From: an uncultured Actinomycetes bacterium
Lineage (GTDB): Bacteria; Actinomycetota; Thermoleophilia; Solirubrobacterales; 70-9
Reading direction: 5' to 3'
Length of the DNA: 14,549 bases
NCBI GenBank assembly: GCA_946886425.1
Contig: CAMPIP010000046.1
Location: 1-14,549 of the forward strand
The notes under the pieces were generated by a model. That model did not search any database, had not been told where the DNA came from, and worked only from the letters and a program-made list of their open reading frames with translations. The position numbers were made by a program, and so were the translations under genes. Of the stretch, positions 1 through 6,515 are shown in pieces. How positions within the stretch are numbered: the stretch's first letter is position 1; the number at the start of each line of letters is the position of its first letter.

Positions 1-27
1 CCCCCGCTCCGTTGTCCCCCGCCTCGC

Positions 28-1299
28 TCATCCGAAGATCGCCAGGTGTAGCAGGCCGGCGCCGAAGCCGAGCACGGCGCCGTGCAGGTAGAGCAGCCAC
101 TCGTCCTCGCGCATCGCCGTCCGCAGCATCTCCGAGAAGGGGCCCGGCTCCATCTCCTTCATCTGCTCGGCGACGAAGTCGCGGATGCTGCCGCGGTAGG
201 CGACGTTGAGCTCCTCGTCGGCGAGCGGCGCCACGGCGTAGTCGGCGGCCTCGAGCGCGACGGCGTCGCGTATCGCGTCGTACTCGCGGCCGCCGACTGC
301 CGCCCGCACGGCGGGACGGGCGCGGCCGAGAGCCCGGTCGACCGCCGGCCGCAGCGCGTCTTCGACCAGCTGCCGGGTGCGGTCGGAGTTGGGCCCGTAG
401 ACGAGGTCCTCGGCCATGTTGGTCATGGTCACGATGTCGTTGGCGATGATGTCGGCGTAGACGCCGGCCACCTCCTGCTGGCGCTTCAGGAAGAGCCCCT
501 GGATCTCGAAGGGCCCGACCCGGCGCGGGTTGACCGGCTCGAAGATCATCCGAATGCCGAGCAGGTTGGTCGTGTAGCCGATCAGCACGCCGGCGATCGG
601 CAGCACCCACCACTGGGTGAGGACGTTCTCGGTGATCAGAGCGGTCGGGATGCCGAGCAGGAAGCCGAAGAAGAACCCGAAGTTGACGATGAATCTCAGC
701 TCCTTGCGGCCGACCTCGAGGAAGATGCGGTTGGCCAGATGCGGGTTCGCCTCGATGCGGCGGATCACCATCAGCTTCAGATCGACCAGCTCGTCGATGT
801 GCTCGCCGATCTCGTCGGTGAGGTCATGGACGATCTCCGGCAGCTGTTCCTCGACCCGGCCGTGGACGGCGGCGCGGACCCGCGGCGGCAGGTCGTGCCA
901 GAGCTGCGGACGCTCCCGCTCCATGATCCGCTCGACCACCTCGTGGACGTCGCCGCGGGCGGTGGCGAGGATGTGCGCGGAGAGCGCCTCGGAGTCGAGC
1001 TGCCGGTAGAAGTCGGCCGGGCTGCCGAGCTTGGCGATCCCCTTGTCGACCGCGATCGAGCCCATCTTCGCGGCCCGCGAGGGGACGATCCCCTGCCAGC
1101 CGAGCCCGCCCTGGCCGAGCCCTGGGATCTGCTGGATCCGCCGCGGCAACACGTGCGCGACCGCGGCCAGACCGGGCACCTTCACGCCGGCGAACTGGAC
1201 CGGGTAGAAGAGCATCCAGACGCCGCTCGCGTTGGTGACGTAGCCGATCGCCCCGGTGAAAAGAGGGATCGTGATCAGGCTGATCGTGTGGGAGTCCAT
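28..1299 (-). CDS. DUF445 family membrane protein with internal duplication
   Basis: A 423-residue protein of the DUF445 family (related to E. coli YjiN and B. subtilis YheB); its molecular function is unknown. A hydrophobic N-terminus (about 5-22) is followed by a repeat-like block, IGYVTN..G..MLFYPV at 18-34. A second copy, IGYTTN..G.RMIFEPV at 240-256, follows two hydrophobic stretches (about 203-223 and 229-246). Each copy is followed by a related QG(I/L)...R segment. Between the copies lies a long charged, probably helical region (about 95-200), and the C-terminus ends in another hydrophobic segment (403-422). Most likely an inner-membrane protein with a large soluble domain. The ATG start lies 38 bases from the GTG of the divergent acyl-CoA dehydrogenase, so the promoters must overlap. 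No ribosome binding site is evident. The family call is from recognition of the duplicated motif; the role is not inferred. Confidence 0.85.
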   Translation of the reverse strand: MDSHTISLITIPLFTGAIGYVTNASGVWMLFYPVQFAGVKVPGLAAVAHVLPRRIQQIPGLGQGGLGWQGIVPSRAAKMGSIAVDKGIAKLGSPADFYRQLDSEALSAHILATARGDVHEVVERIMERERPQLWHDLPPRVRAAVHGRVEEQLPEIVHDLTDEIGEHIDELVDLKLMVIRRIEANPHLANRIFLEVGRKELRFIVNFGFFFGFLLGIPTALITENVLTQWWVLPIAGVLIGYTTNLLGIRMIFEPVNPRRVGPFEIQGLFLKRQQEVAGVYADIIANDIVTMTNMAEDLVYGPNSDRTRQLVEDALRPAVDRALGRARPAVRAAVGGREYDAIRDAVALEAADYAVAPLADEELNVAYRGSIRDFVAEQMKEMEPGPFSEMLRTAMREDEWLLYLHGAVLGFGAGLLHLAIFG

Positions 1300-1323
1300 C
1301 GCGCCGGGGGCGGGCGCAGGCGC

Positions 1324-1329
1324 TACCGT
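1324..1329 (+). promoter_or_regulatory. Candidate -10 box of a leaderless acyl-CoA dehydrogenase transcript
   Basis: TACCGT fits the actinobacterial TANNNT -10 pattern and ends 8 bases before the GTG at 1338. The intervening bases contain no Shine-Dalgarno sequence, so transcription probably begins at or next to the start codon. No convincing -35 is visible. Confidence 0.4.
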
Positions 1330-1337
1330 CCCCGGCG

Positions 1338-2516
1338 GTGACGGTAGTCAAAGACAGCGGAGCGCGCGCGATCCTGCCGCCCTTCGGGGACGAGCACGAG
1401 GAGCTGCGGGAGACCGTCCAGCGCTTCGTCGTCAAGGAGATCTCCCCCCACGTCCCCGAGTGGGAGGACGCCCGCGAGTTCCCGCGCGAGCTCTACTCGC
1501 GCTGCGCCGAGCTCGGCTTCCTCGGGCTGAAGTTCCCGGAGGAGTACGGCGGCCAGGGCGGCACCCACCTGCACGACGCGGTCTGGGTCGAGGAGCTGGC
1601 CCGCTCGGGTGGCTCCGGCGGCGTCGCCGCCGGGCTCAACGCCCACGCCTCGATCGCGATGCCGCCGATCTTCAACTTCGGCACCGAGGAGCAGAAGCAG
1701 CGCTGGCTGGCGCCGGGGATCGCCGGCGAGAAGATCGGCGCCCTGGGGATCACGGAGCCCGGCGCCGGCTCCGACGTCGCCGGCATCACCACCACCGCCC
1801 GCAAGGTCGACGGCGGCTACGTCGTCAACGGGGCGAAGACCTTCATCACCAACGGCGTCCGCGCTGACTTCCTCGTCTGCGCCTGCAAGACGACCGAGGA
1901 GGGCGGCCACGGCGGCATCTCCTTCCTCGTCCTCGAGCGCGATATGCCCGGCTACGAGGTGGCGGCGAAGCTGGAGAAGATGGGCTGGCACTCATCCGAC
2001 ACCGGGGAGCTCGCCTTCAGCGACGTCGAGGTCCCGGCCGAGAACCTGCTCGGCGAGGAGAACGGCGGCTTCAAACTGATCATGGCCAACTTCGCCTGGG
2101 AGCGCCTGCTGATGGCGATCGGCGCCGTCGGCGCCATGCAGCGCCTGATCGACGTAACCGTCGCCTACGCCAACGAGCGGGAAGCCTTCGGCCGCCCGAT
2201 CGGCAAGTTCCAGGCGATCCGCCACCACGTCGCCGAGATGGCGACCAAGGCCGAGGCGTCCCGCGCCCTCACCTACAACGCCTTGCGCCGCTTCCACGAG
2301 GGCCAGGACTGCATCCGCGACGTCTCCATGGCCAAGCTCGTCACGCAACGAGACGTCCTCGAGATCGCCGACCAGTCCCTCCAGATACACGGCGGCTACG
2401 GCTACATGAAGGAGTACGGCATCGAGCGAGCCGTCCGCGACGCCCGCCTCGGCCCTATCGGCGGCGGCACCGACGAGGTGATGAAGGAGATCATCGGCCG
2501 ACAGATGGGGCTGTAG
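1338..2516 (+). CDS. Acyl-CoA dehydrogenase
   Basis: A 392-residue FAD-dependent acyl-CoA dehydrogenase of usual family length, catalysing alpha,beta-dehydrogenation of an acyl-CoA in fatty-acid or branched-chain catabolism. Domain order is typical: an N-terminal helical domain (about 15-130), a beta domain with signature GITEPGAGSDVAG (137-149), and a C-terminal helical domain ending HGGYGYMKEYGIERAVRDAR (351-370). The MCAD/SCAD catalytic Glu position near the C-terminus is Gly here (GGGTDE, 375-380). E255 in the WERLL motif instead aligns with the catalytic Glu of isovaleryl-CoA and long-chain acyl-CoA dehydrogenases. This points to the IVD/LCAD branch; substrate is uncertain. The GTG start gives a normal N-terminus and is preceded by a well-placed -10-like box. 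No electron-transfer flavoprotein gene lies nearby. Confidence 0.95.
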   Translation: MTVVKDSGARAILPPFGDEHEELRETVQRFVVKEISPHVPEWEDAREFPRELYSRCAELGFLGLKFPEEYGGQGGTHLHDAVWVEELARSGGSGGVAAGLNAHASIAMPPIFNFGTEEQKQRWLAPGIAGEKIGALGITEPGAGSDVAGITTTARKVDGGYVVNGAKTFITNGVRADFLVCACKTTEEGGHGGISFLVLERDMPGYEVAAKLEKMGWHSSDTGELAFSDVEVPAENLLGEENGGFKLIMANFAWERLLMAIGAVGAMQRLIDVTVAYANEREAFGRPIGKFQAIRHHVAEMATKAEASRALTYNALRRFHEGQDCIRDVSMAKLVTQRDVLEIADQSLQIHGGYGYMKEYGIERAVRDARLGPIGGGTDEVMKEIIGRQMGL

Positions 2517-2541
2517 CCGCGAGGGGCAGCGCGCCTCCCTC

Positions 2542-2547
2542 TAGGCT
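2542..2547 (+). promoter_or_regulatory. Candidate -10 box of a leaderless DUF202 transcript
   Basis: TAGGCT (TANNNT) ends 8 bases before the ATG at 2556, with no Shine-Dalgarno sequence between. It lies in the 39-base gap after the dehydrogenase, so the small membrane protein may have its own start site as well as read-through. Confidence 0.35.
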
Positions 2548-2555
2548 GATCCCTG

Positions 2556-2921
2556 ATGGCCGGGGACGACCAGATCGACGAGGCGGTTGACGCGACGCGG
2601 CGGACGCGGCTCGCCAGCGAACGGACGGAGCTGGCCTGGTGGCGGACCGGTTTGACGGCGATGGCTGTGGCCTTCGCGGTCGGGCGGATCGTGCCGGAGC
2701 TGGACGGGAAAACGACGCGGTGGCCGTATTTGGTCGGGGGGATCGGGTTCGCTTTGTATGGGGTGGCGGTGATGCTCTACGGGTCGGTGCGGAACCGAGC
2801 GGTGCTGCGGGCGCTGTCCGAAGGGAAGTTCCCGGAGCAGCCACGGGTCGCGCACGCGGCGATCGCCTTCGGCGGGGTCGCGCTGGGCGTCCTCACCCTG
2901 GCCCTGATCGCTATCGACTAA
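2556..2921 (+). CDS. DUF202 family small membrane protein
   Basis: A 121-residue protein with the DUF202 hallmark LASERTELAWWRTGL at 19-33, just before the first of three predicted membrane helices (about 31-47, 57-76 and 99-119). The family includes E. coli YidH/YidG and domains of VTC-like proteins; no biochemical function can be assigned. The N-terminus is polar and acidic, probably cytoplasmic. It lies 39 bases downstream of the acyl-CoA dehydrogenase on the same strand, and a strong hairpin begins three bases after its TAA stop, which probably ends this transcript. The start ATG is supported by a TAGGCT box 8 bases upstream. Confidence 0.85.
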   Translation: MAGDDQIDEAVDATRRTRLASERTELAWWRTGLTAMAVAFAVGRIVPELDGKTTRWPYLVGGIGFALYGVAVMLYGSVRNRAVLRALSEGKFPEQPRVAHAAIAFGGVALGVLTLALIAID

Positions 2922-2924
2922 CCG

Positions 2925-2968
2925 GTGGCGCACTTTGTTCCCCTCCGTCAGGGAACAAAGTGCGCCAC
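2925..2968. terminator. Perfect 18-bp hairpin after the DUF202 gene
   Basis: The arms GTGGCGCACTTTGTTCCC (2925-2942) and GGGAACAAAGTGCGCCAC (2951-2968) are exact reverse complements around an 8-base loop. The structure starts 3 bases after the DUF202 stop codon. There is no T-run, so it would be an I-shaped terminator of the kind common in high-GC actinobacteria, active in both directions. A dispersed palindromic element is the alternative reading. Confidence 0.75.
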
Positions 2969-3213
2969 GCAGACGTCGCTGCCCTCGTCGCCGATCAGCC
3001 GTCGCTGCCGCCGCCGTGCCGGCAGTAGTCGTTGCCGCTGCCGATGAACTTGTCGGAACCGCCGCCGAGGTGGATGGTCAGCGGCAGCGGGTGGATGGGC
3101 CGGCGGTGATTTCGATCCCCATACTTGCCGGAGATCGCACAGATGGCCCCCGTGCGCACCCGGCGACAACCGCTCGGCTCGGCATTGCCGAGGGTCGCGA
3201 TTCGGTTTCCGCC
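2969..3213 (-). pseudogene. Probable frameshifted remnant of an RTX-like (Gly/Asp-rich repeat) secreted protein
   Basis: This 258-base space before the next gene is not empty on the minus strand. One frame, open from 3213 to a TGA at 2995, reads TIHLGGGSDKFIGSG then NDYCRHGGGSDG. Right after, in the next frame, comes LIGDEGSDVC (to about 2970). Joined by one frameshift, these give the GGxxxD-type periodicity of calcium-binding RTX/hemolysin repeats, often seen at C-termini of secreted proteins. The part before (3090-3213) also reads as plausible protein but I do not recognise it. There is no good start codon, and the 5' end is cut by a stop next to the SixA promoter. The 18-bp hairpin abuts the 3' end. 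A decayed C-terminus is the simplest explanation; chance similarity in GC-rich DNA is possible. Confidence 0.4.
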
Positions 3214-3214
3214 C

Positions 3215-3220
3215 TACGAT
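3215..3220 (+). promoter_or_regulatory. Candidate -10 box of a leaderless sixA transcript
   Basis: TACGAT (TANNNT) ends 6 bases before the GTG at 3227, which would place the transcription start on the start codon. The run of G before the GTG is not a clear Shine-Dalgarno site. This box is one reason to prefer the GTG at 3227 over an earlier in-frame start. Confidence 0.45.
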
Positions 3221-3226
3221 CGGGGG

Positions 3227-3664
3227 GTGATCTACCTGCTCAGGCACGGCGATGCGGAGGATGGCGGCGGCGACGACGCGGCGCGGCGCCTGACCGTCAA
3301 GGGCGAGCAGCAGGCGCGCGCCGCCGGGGCCGCCCTTGCCGGGCTTGGGATCGCGATCGACACCTGCCTGACCAGCCCCAAGGTCCGGGCCGCCGATACC
3401 GCCCGTCTCGCCTGCAAGGCCCTCGGCCGCGAGCCGGAGACCGCCGACGAGCTGGGCGGCGGCGCCTTCGACGCGCTCGCCCTCAGCGCCGGCCGCGGCG
3501 AGGTGCTGCTGGTCGGCCACGAGCCCGACTTCTCGGCCGAGGTGGGCCGCCTCACCGGTGCCAACGTCAAGCTCAAGAAGGGCGGCCTCGCCGTCGTCGA
3601 CGGCTCGACCCTGCTGGCGCTGCTGCGGCCCAAGGAGCTGGCCGCGATTGCCGGTGGCAGCTAG
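3227..3664 (+). CDS. sixA: SixA-type phosphohistidine phosphatase (histidine phosphatase superfamily)
   Basis: A 145-residue protein of the short SixA branch of the histidine phosphatase superfamily, which removes phosphate from phosphohistidine in phosphorelay or PTS-type proteins. The N-terminal motif LLRHGDAE (residues 4-11) supplies the nucleophilic His7 and the phosphate-binding Arg6. SPKVRAADTA (50-59) carries the second conserved Arg (R54), and VGHEPDF (96-102) carries the second catalytic His98. Length matches E. coli SixA (about 160). The reading frame is open upstream to 3125, but GTG at 3227 puts LLRHG at the usual distance from the N-terminus and has a -10 box 6 bases upstream. 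It converges on the following membrane-protein gene with an 8-base gap. The in vivo substrate is unknown. Confidence 0.85.
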   Translation: MIYLLRHGDAEDGGGDDAARRLTVKGEQQARAAGAALAGLGIAIDTCLTSPKVRAADTARLACKALGREPETADELGGGAFDALALSAGRGEVLLVGHEPDFSAEVGRLTGANVKLKKGGLAVVDGSTLLALLRPKELAAIAGGS

Positions 3665-3672
3665 GCGCCCGC

Positions 3673-4374
3673 CTACTGGGCGATCAGCTCGATGACGCCG
3701 CGAAGGACGAGCAGGCCGCCGATCGCAGCGGCCACGACCACCCCCGCCTGGCGGCCGTTGCGGGCCAGCCACTCCCGAAACCCCGTCACCGCCCGCTGCG
3801 TTCGCTCCGGCGCGAACGCGTAACCGAGCAGCGGCACCTCGAGCAGCGCCAGCTGGACGATGCAGAAGGCGATCACGATCAGCGCCGTGACGACGTCGGG
3901 CGTGCCCAGCTGGGCGATCCGGTCCATCGCCACCAGGTAGGAGACGCCGGGGAACGTCAGTAGAGCGCCAACCACGAAGGTGATCCGGGCCGAGCCGCGG
4001 CCGAGCATCCGATCCGGCCACGATTCCTTCGCCTCGCCGGCCGCCTCCCTCGCCTCTTTGCGCTGCCGGCGCCGCTCCTGCAGAGGCTCGTCGCGACCGG
4101 TCCCGAGCACGAAGGCGATCAGCAGCGCCAGGGCGCCGAGCGCCAGGTCCTCCCAGGGGCCCATCGCCTGGGCGGTGTTGGCACTGCCGGTGTCCTGCAG
4201 CGAGAAGACGACCAGCATCCCGCAGGTGATGCTGGTCGTGTAGGCGCCGAGCAGGTAGCCGAGCATCAGCCGTTTCGGGTTCGGCAGCAACATCATGATC
4301 GTCACCGCGGCCAGCAGGGTCGGGGTGAACATCACCACCAGGGAGAGCAGGAAGATGGCGGTGACGTCGTTCAT
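3673..4374 (-). CDS. SfLAP/GAP-family six-helix membrane protein
   Basis: A 233-residue integral membrane protein with six predicted helices (about 7-29, 37-59, 75-92, 130-150, 160-185 and 210-230) and a highly charged loop at 93-125. The segment PNPKRLMLGYLLGAYTTSIT (31-50) and the fold resemble the 'Sap, sulfolipid-1-addressing protein'/GAP family of actinobacteria, distantly LysE-like. Members are implicated in export of lipids or small molecules in mycobacteria; the substrate here is unknown. I chose the ATG at 4374 because it starts directly before the first helix. An in-frame ATG at 4446 would add 24 residues, run across the divergent VOC gene's start and lack a membrane character. It lies 46 bases from that divergent gene. 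Confidence 0.7.
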   Translation of the reverse strand: MNDVTAIFLLSLVVMFTPTLLAAVTIMMLLPNPKRLMLGYLLGAYTTSITCGMLVVFSLQDTGSANTAQAMGPWEDLALGALALLIAFVLGTGRDEPLQERRRQRKEAREAAGEAKESWPDRMLGRGSARITFVVGALLTFPGVSYLVAMDRIAQLGTPDVVTALIVIAFCIVQLALLEVPLLGYAFAPERTQRAVTGFREWLARNGRQAGVVVAAAIGGLLVLRGVIELIAQ

Positions 4375-4406
4375 GGCATCAGGTCCGGCGGGCGCATTCT
4401 CCCTGC

Positions 4407-4412
4407 CACAAT
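4407..4412 (+). promoter_or_regulatory. Candidate -10 box of a leaderless VOC-gene transcript
   Basis: CACAAT, close to the -10 consensus at its last three bases, ends 8 bases before the ATG at 4421, the same spacing as at 1338 and 2556. No Shine-Dalgarno sequence intervenes. Confidence 0.35.
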
Positions 4413-4420
4413 CGGACGCG

Positions 4421-4840
4421 ATGAAGCAGCGGCTCAGCCTCGTCACCCTCGGCGTCGCCGACCTCGGCCGCGCCCGCGCCTTCTACGAAGCGCTCGGCTG
4501 GAAGACCGGCGCCGAGCCCGGCGACGACGTCGTCTTCTTCCAGGCCGGCGACATGGTCGTCGCGCTCTGGGACCGCGGGCGGCTCGCCGAGGACAGCGCC
4601 GTCGAGGACCCGGGCGGCTGGGGCGGCGTCACGCTCGCCCTCAACCTCGGCTCGCCGGCCGAGGTCGACGCCACGATCGAGGAGGCGCGCGCCGCAGGTG
4701 CAAAGATCGGCCGCGAGCCCGCCGAAGCCTTCTGGGGCGGCTACAGCGGCGTCTTCCTCGACCCCGACGGCCACCCCTGGGAGATCGCCCACAACCCGCG
4801 CTGGCGCCTCACCGAGGACGGCGGCGTCCGGCTCTCCTAG
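4421..4840 (+). CDS. VOC (glyoxalase/bleomycin-resistance/dioxygenase) family protein
   Basis: A 139-residue single VOC-domain protein built of two beta-alpha-beta-beta-beta modules. The first begins LSLVTLGVADLGRARAFYEALGW (5-27), the second GGVTLALNLGSPAEVDATIEEARAAGAKI (68-96). It ends with the family hallmark YSGVFLDPDGHPWEIAHNP (109-127), whose Glu is a usual metal ligand. The usual N-terminal metal His is not seen ('VTLGVADL' instead of xxHxxxxV), so metal chemistry is doubtful and the role could be binding or resistance to an electrophile. The ATG at 4421 is preferred over an earlier in-frame start because the fold starts immediately and a -10-like box lies upstream. It diverges from the SfLAP-like gene. 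Confidence 0.85.
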   Translation: MKQRLSLVTLGVADLGRARAFYEALGWKTGAEPGDDVVFFQAGDMVVALWDRGRLAEDSAVEDPGGWGGVTLALNLGSPAEVDATIEEARAAGAKIGREPAEAFWGGYSGVFLDPDGHPWEIAHNPRWRLTEDGGVRLS

Positions 4841-4867
4841 CGGCGGTCCGGCCAGCCCCGGCCGCCG
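4841..4867. terminator. Bidirectional hairpin between VOC gene and PIN toxin
   Basis: The 27 bases between two convergent stop codons form one hairpin: CGGCGG (4841-4846) pairs with CCGCCG (4862-4867), and after a single bulged T, CCGG (4848-4851) pairs with CCGG (4858-4861), leaving a 6-base loop. No T-run. Its exact fit to the gap supports a shared terminator. Confidence 0.6.
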
Positions 4868-5293
4868 TCAGGCTGGGAAGTCGTCGGGCAGGACCCGGAA
4901 GGGCCGACCGCCCGGGCCGCTCATCGCCCGGAAGTGGCGGTGGTCGAAGGTGAGCACGTCGGCGGTGCCGTGGCGCTCGGCCAGCACGACCAGGGAGGCG
5001 TCGGCGAGGCCGACCCGGAGGTCGCCGTAGCGCTCGACGACGCCGCGGGCGGCGACGACGTCCTCGCGCCCGAACGGGGCCAGCTCGTAGGCCCCGTCGG
5101 CGACCTCGGTGAGCAGCGCCAACTGCTGGGCCTGGCCGTGGCGCGCCCCGAGCAGGTAGTCGAGCTCGGCGAGGACGAACGGCGAGAGCAGGAACGGGCC
5201 GTCGAGCCGCTCGACGACGCGGACGACGTCCTGGTGCCTCTGCGCCGTCGAGCTGGCCAGCTGCAGGACGGCGCTGGTGTCGACGAGGATCAC
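4868..5293 (-). CDS. vapC: PIN-domain ribonuclease toxin (VapC family)
   Basis: A 141-residue PIN-domain protein, expected to be the Mg2+-dependent RNase toxin of a VapBC pair. All four acidic residues of the PIN active site can be placed: D5 (ILVDTSAVL), E43 (VLAELDYLL), D98 (GLADASLVVLAE) and D117 (LTFDHRHF). Length and order are typical of VapC. The GTG start overlaps the stop of the upstream antitoxin gene (shared GTGA, 5290-5293), implying translational coupling. The gene converges on the VOC gene with a hairpin in between. It appears intact. Which RNA it would cut cannot be told from the sequence. Confidence 0.9.
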   Translation of the reverse strand: MILVDTSAVLQLASSTAQRHQDVVRVVERLDGPFLLSPFVLAELDYLLGARHGQAQQLALLTEVADGAYELAPFGREDVVAARGVVERYGDLRVGLADASLVVLAERHGTADVLTFDHRHFRAMSGPGGRPFRVLPDDFPA

Positions 5294-5529
5294 GCCTCGC
5301 CGAACCCCTCCAGCGCCTCGTCCACCCGGGCTGGGTCGTCGAGCACTGGGTCGGAGAGCGCGAAGAGGGCGGCGGGCTTGCGGCGGTGGGGAAGGTGCGC
5401 GTCGAGCACCTGGTCGACCCCCTCGCGGATCAGGTCCGCCTCGGTGCGGGTGGTGCGAGCGGCGAGACGCTCGAGGCGCTCCTTCTGGGTCTCGGTGAGA
5501 TAGATGGTCGTGCGCTTCACGCCATACAT
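5290..5529 (-). CDS. Ribbon-helix-helix antitoxin (VapB-like)
   Basis: A 79-residue protein whose N-terminus, VKRTTIYLTETQKERLERLAAR (4-25), is a ribbon-helix-helix DNA-binding domain (beta strand RTTIYL, then helix, then a second helix ADLIREGVDQVLDAH at 31-45). The C-terminal part (46-79), rich in Pro and Asp/Glu, is the likely toxin-binding tail. It would neutralise the PIN toxin encoded immediately downstream and repress the pair's own promoter. Start choice is uncertain: ATG at 5529 is given; GTG at 5523 would start MKRTTIYL, a common N-terminus for this fold, and ATG at 5556 would add nine residues. An inverted repeat that could be its operator overlaps the start region. It diverges from the SDR operon. 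Confidence 0.85.
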   Translation of the reverse strand: MYGVKRTTIYLTETQKERLERLAARTTRTEADLIREGVDQVLDAHLPHRRKPAALFALSDPVLDDPARVDEALEGFGEA

Positions 5530-5540
5530 ACTGCCGTATG
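5527..5540. promoter_or_regulatory. Inverted repeat CATAC-N4-GTATG, candidate antitoxin operator
   Basis: CATAC (5527-5531) and GTATG (5536-5540) form a perfect 5-bp inverted repeat around TGCC, in a locally AT-richer stretch at the antitoxin's 5' end. Ribbon-helix-helix antitoxins commonly bind such repeats to repress their own operon. Assignment is by position only. Confidence 0.4.
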
Positions 5541-5609
5541 CGGCGGCTGCCTCCATGAGAGGTGGTGTTAAGCGGCGAGGGGGCACGATCCCTCCCCCTC
5601 TGCCGGAAA

Positions 5610-5625
5610 CTGGCCAGCTGACCAG
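5610..5625. promoter_or_regulatory. 16-bp near-perfect palindrome upstream of the SDR/F420 operon
   Basis: CTGGCCAGCTGACCAG is its own reverse complement except for one symmetric pair. It lies 59-74 bases before the SDR start codon and covers a possible -35 (CTGACC) about 19 bases before a TAGCCT -10-like box (5643-5648). Candidate operator for a dimeric regulator; none is encoded nearby. Confidence 0.4.
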
Positions 5626-5665
5626 GATCGGGCGCTTCCCGGTAGCCTCCCGCCGGTTCACGACC

Positions 5666-5676
5666 AAAGGAGAGGG
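5666..5676 (+). promoter_or_regulatory. Shine-Dalgarno site of the SDR gene
   Basis: AAAGGAGAGGG contains AGGAGA ending 10 bases before the ATG at 5684. It is the clearest ribosome binding site on the plus strand here and fixes the SDR start. It contrasts with neighbouring plus-strand genes that have none and look leaderless. Confidence 0.75.
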
Positions 5677-5683
5677 CATAGCA

Positions 5684-6514
5684 ATGGGACTTCTTGACGG
5701 CAAAGCGGCGATCGTGACGGGGTCGGCCCGCGGGATCGGCCGGGCCACGGCGGAGCTGTTCCTCAGCGAGGGCGCCAAGGTGCTGATCAACGACCTCGAC
5801 GCCGACGTCGCCGAGCAGACGGCGAGCGAGATCGACGGCGAGACGGCCGTCTACGCGGGCGACCTGACCAAGGAGGGCGCCGCCGACGAGCTGGTCGCCG
5901 CCGCGGTCGACGCCTTCGGCGCGGTCGACATCGCCGTCAACAACGCCGGCTACACCTGGGACGGCGTCGCCCACAAGATGACCGACGAGCAGTTCCAGGC
6001 GATGCTGGACATCCACACGGTCGTCCCCTTCCGGGTCGCCCGGGCGCTCGCCCCGCACTGGCGCGAGGCGGCCAAGGCCGAGCGCGGCGAAGACAAAGAG
6101 GTCTTCCGCAAGCTGATCAACGTCTCCTCGACCTCGGGGACGATGGGCAACGCCGGCCAGGTCAACTACTCGGCCGCGAAGATGGGCGTCGTCGGCCTGA
6201 CCAAAACCCTCGCCAAGGAGTGGGGCCAGTTCAAGATCAACGTCAACGCGGTCGCCTTCGGCTTCGTCGACACCCGCCTCACCGCCGCCAAAGAGGAGGG
6301 TGGCGAGATGACTTCCCCGACCGGCGAGAAGATCGAGCTCGGCATCCCCGAGCAGATGCGGGCGATGGCCTCGGCGATCATCCCGGTCGGCCGCCCGGCG
6401 ACGCCAACGGAGGCCTCGGGCCCGGTCCTGTTCCTCGCCTCCCCGCTCGCCAACTACGTGCACGGTCAGGTCCTCAATGTGACCGGCGGCATGTTCGGCG
6501 GGATGTACACCTGA
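5684..6514 (+). CDS. FabG-like short-chain dehydrogenase/reductase
   Basis: A 276-residue classical SDR. The Rossmann cofactor motif TGSARGIG is at 12-19, NNAG at 86-89, and the catalytic set is S149 (NVSSTSG), Y162 and K166 (YSAAK). D37 after the second strand (LINDLDA) suggests NAD(H) rather than NADP(H) preference. The closest general type is 3-oxoacyl-ACP/acyl-CoA reductase. Compared with FabG it has an insert at about 128-143 (charged, EAAKAERGEDKEV) and a longer loop at 200-228 before the substrate lid, so the substrate may be bulky or CoA-linked. The ATG at 5684 has a clear Shine-Dalgarno site. It forms an operon with the next gene, which starts one base after this stop. Confidence 0.92.
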   Translation: MGLLDGKAAIVTGSARGIGRATAELFLSEGAKVLINDLDADVAEQTASEIDGETAVYAGDLTKEGAADELVAAAVDAFGAVDIAVNNAGYTWDGVAHKMTDEQFQAMLDIHTVVPFRVARALAPHWREAAKAERGEDKEVFRKLINVSSTSGTMGNAGQVNYSAAKMGVVGLTKTLAKEWGQFKINVNAVAFGFVDTRLTAAKEEGGEMTSPTGEKIELGIPEQMRAMASAIIPVGRPATPTEASGPVLFLASPLANYVHGQVLNVTGGMFGGMYT

Positions 6515-6515
6515 G

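Noticed and set aside
82..1341. Long plus-strand open frame antisense to the DUF445 gene
   Set aside because: Composition is typical of GC-rich antisense shadow, with no recognisable domain; the opposite strand encodes a clear family protein.
2521..2541. Weak GAGGG/CCCTC hairpin after the acyl-CoA dehydrogenase
   Set aside because: Five base pairs with a long or bulged loop; not convincing as a terminator.
3125..3226. Upstream extension of the SixA reading frame
   Set aside because: It would add 34 residues before the LLRHG motif that normally starts the protein, and would overlap the -10 box.
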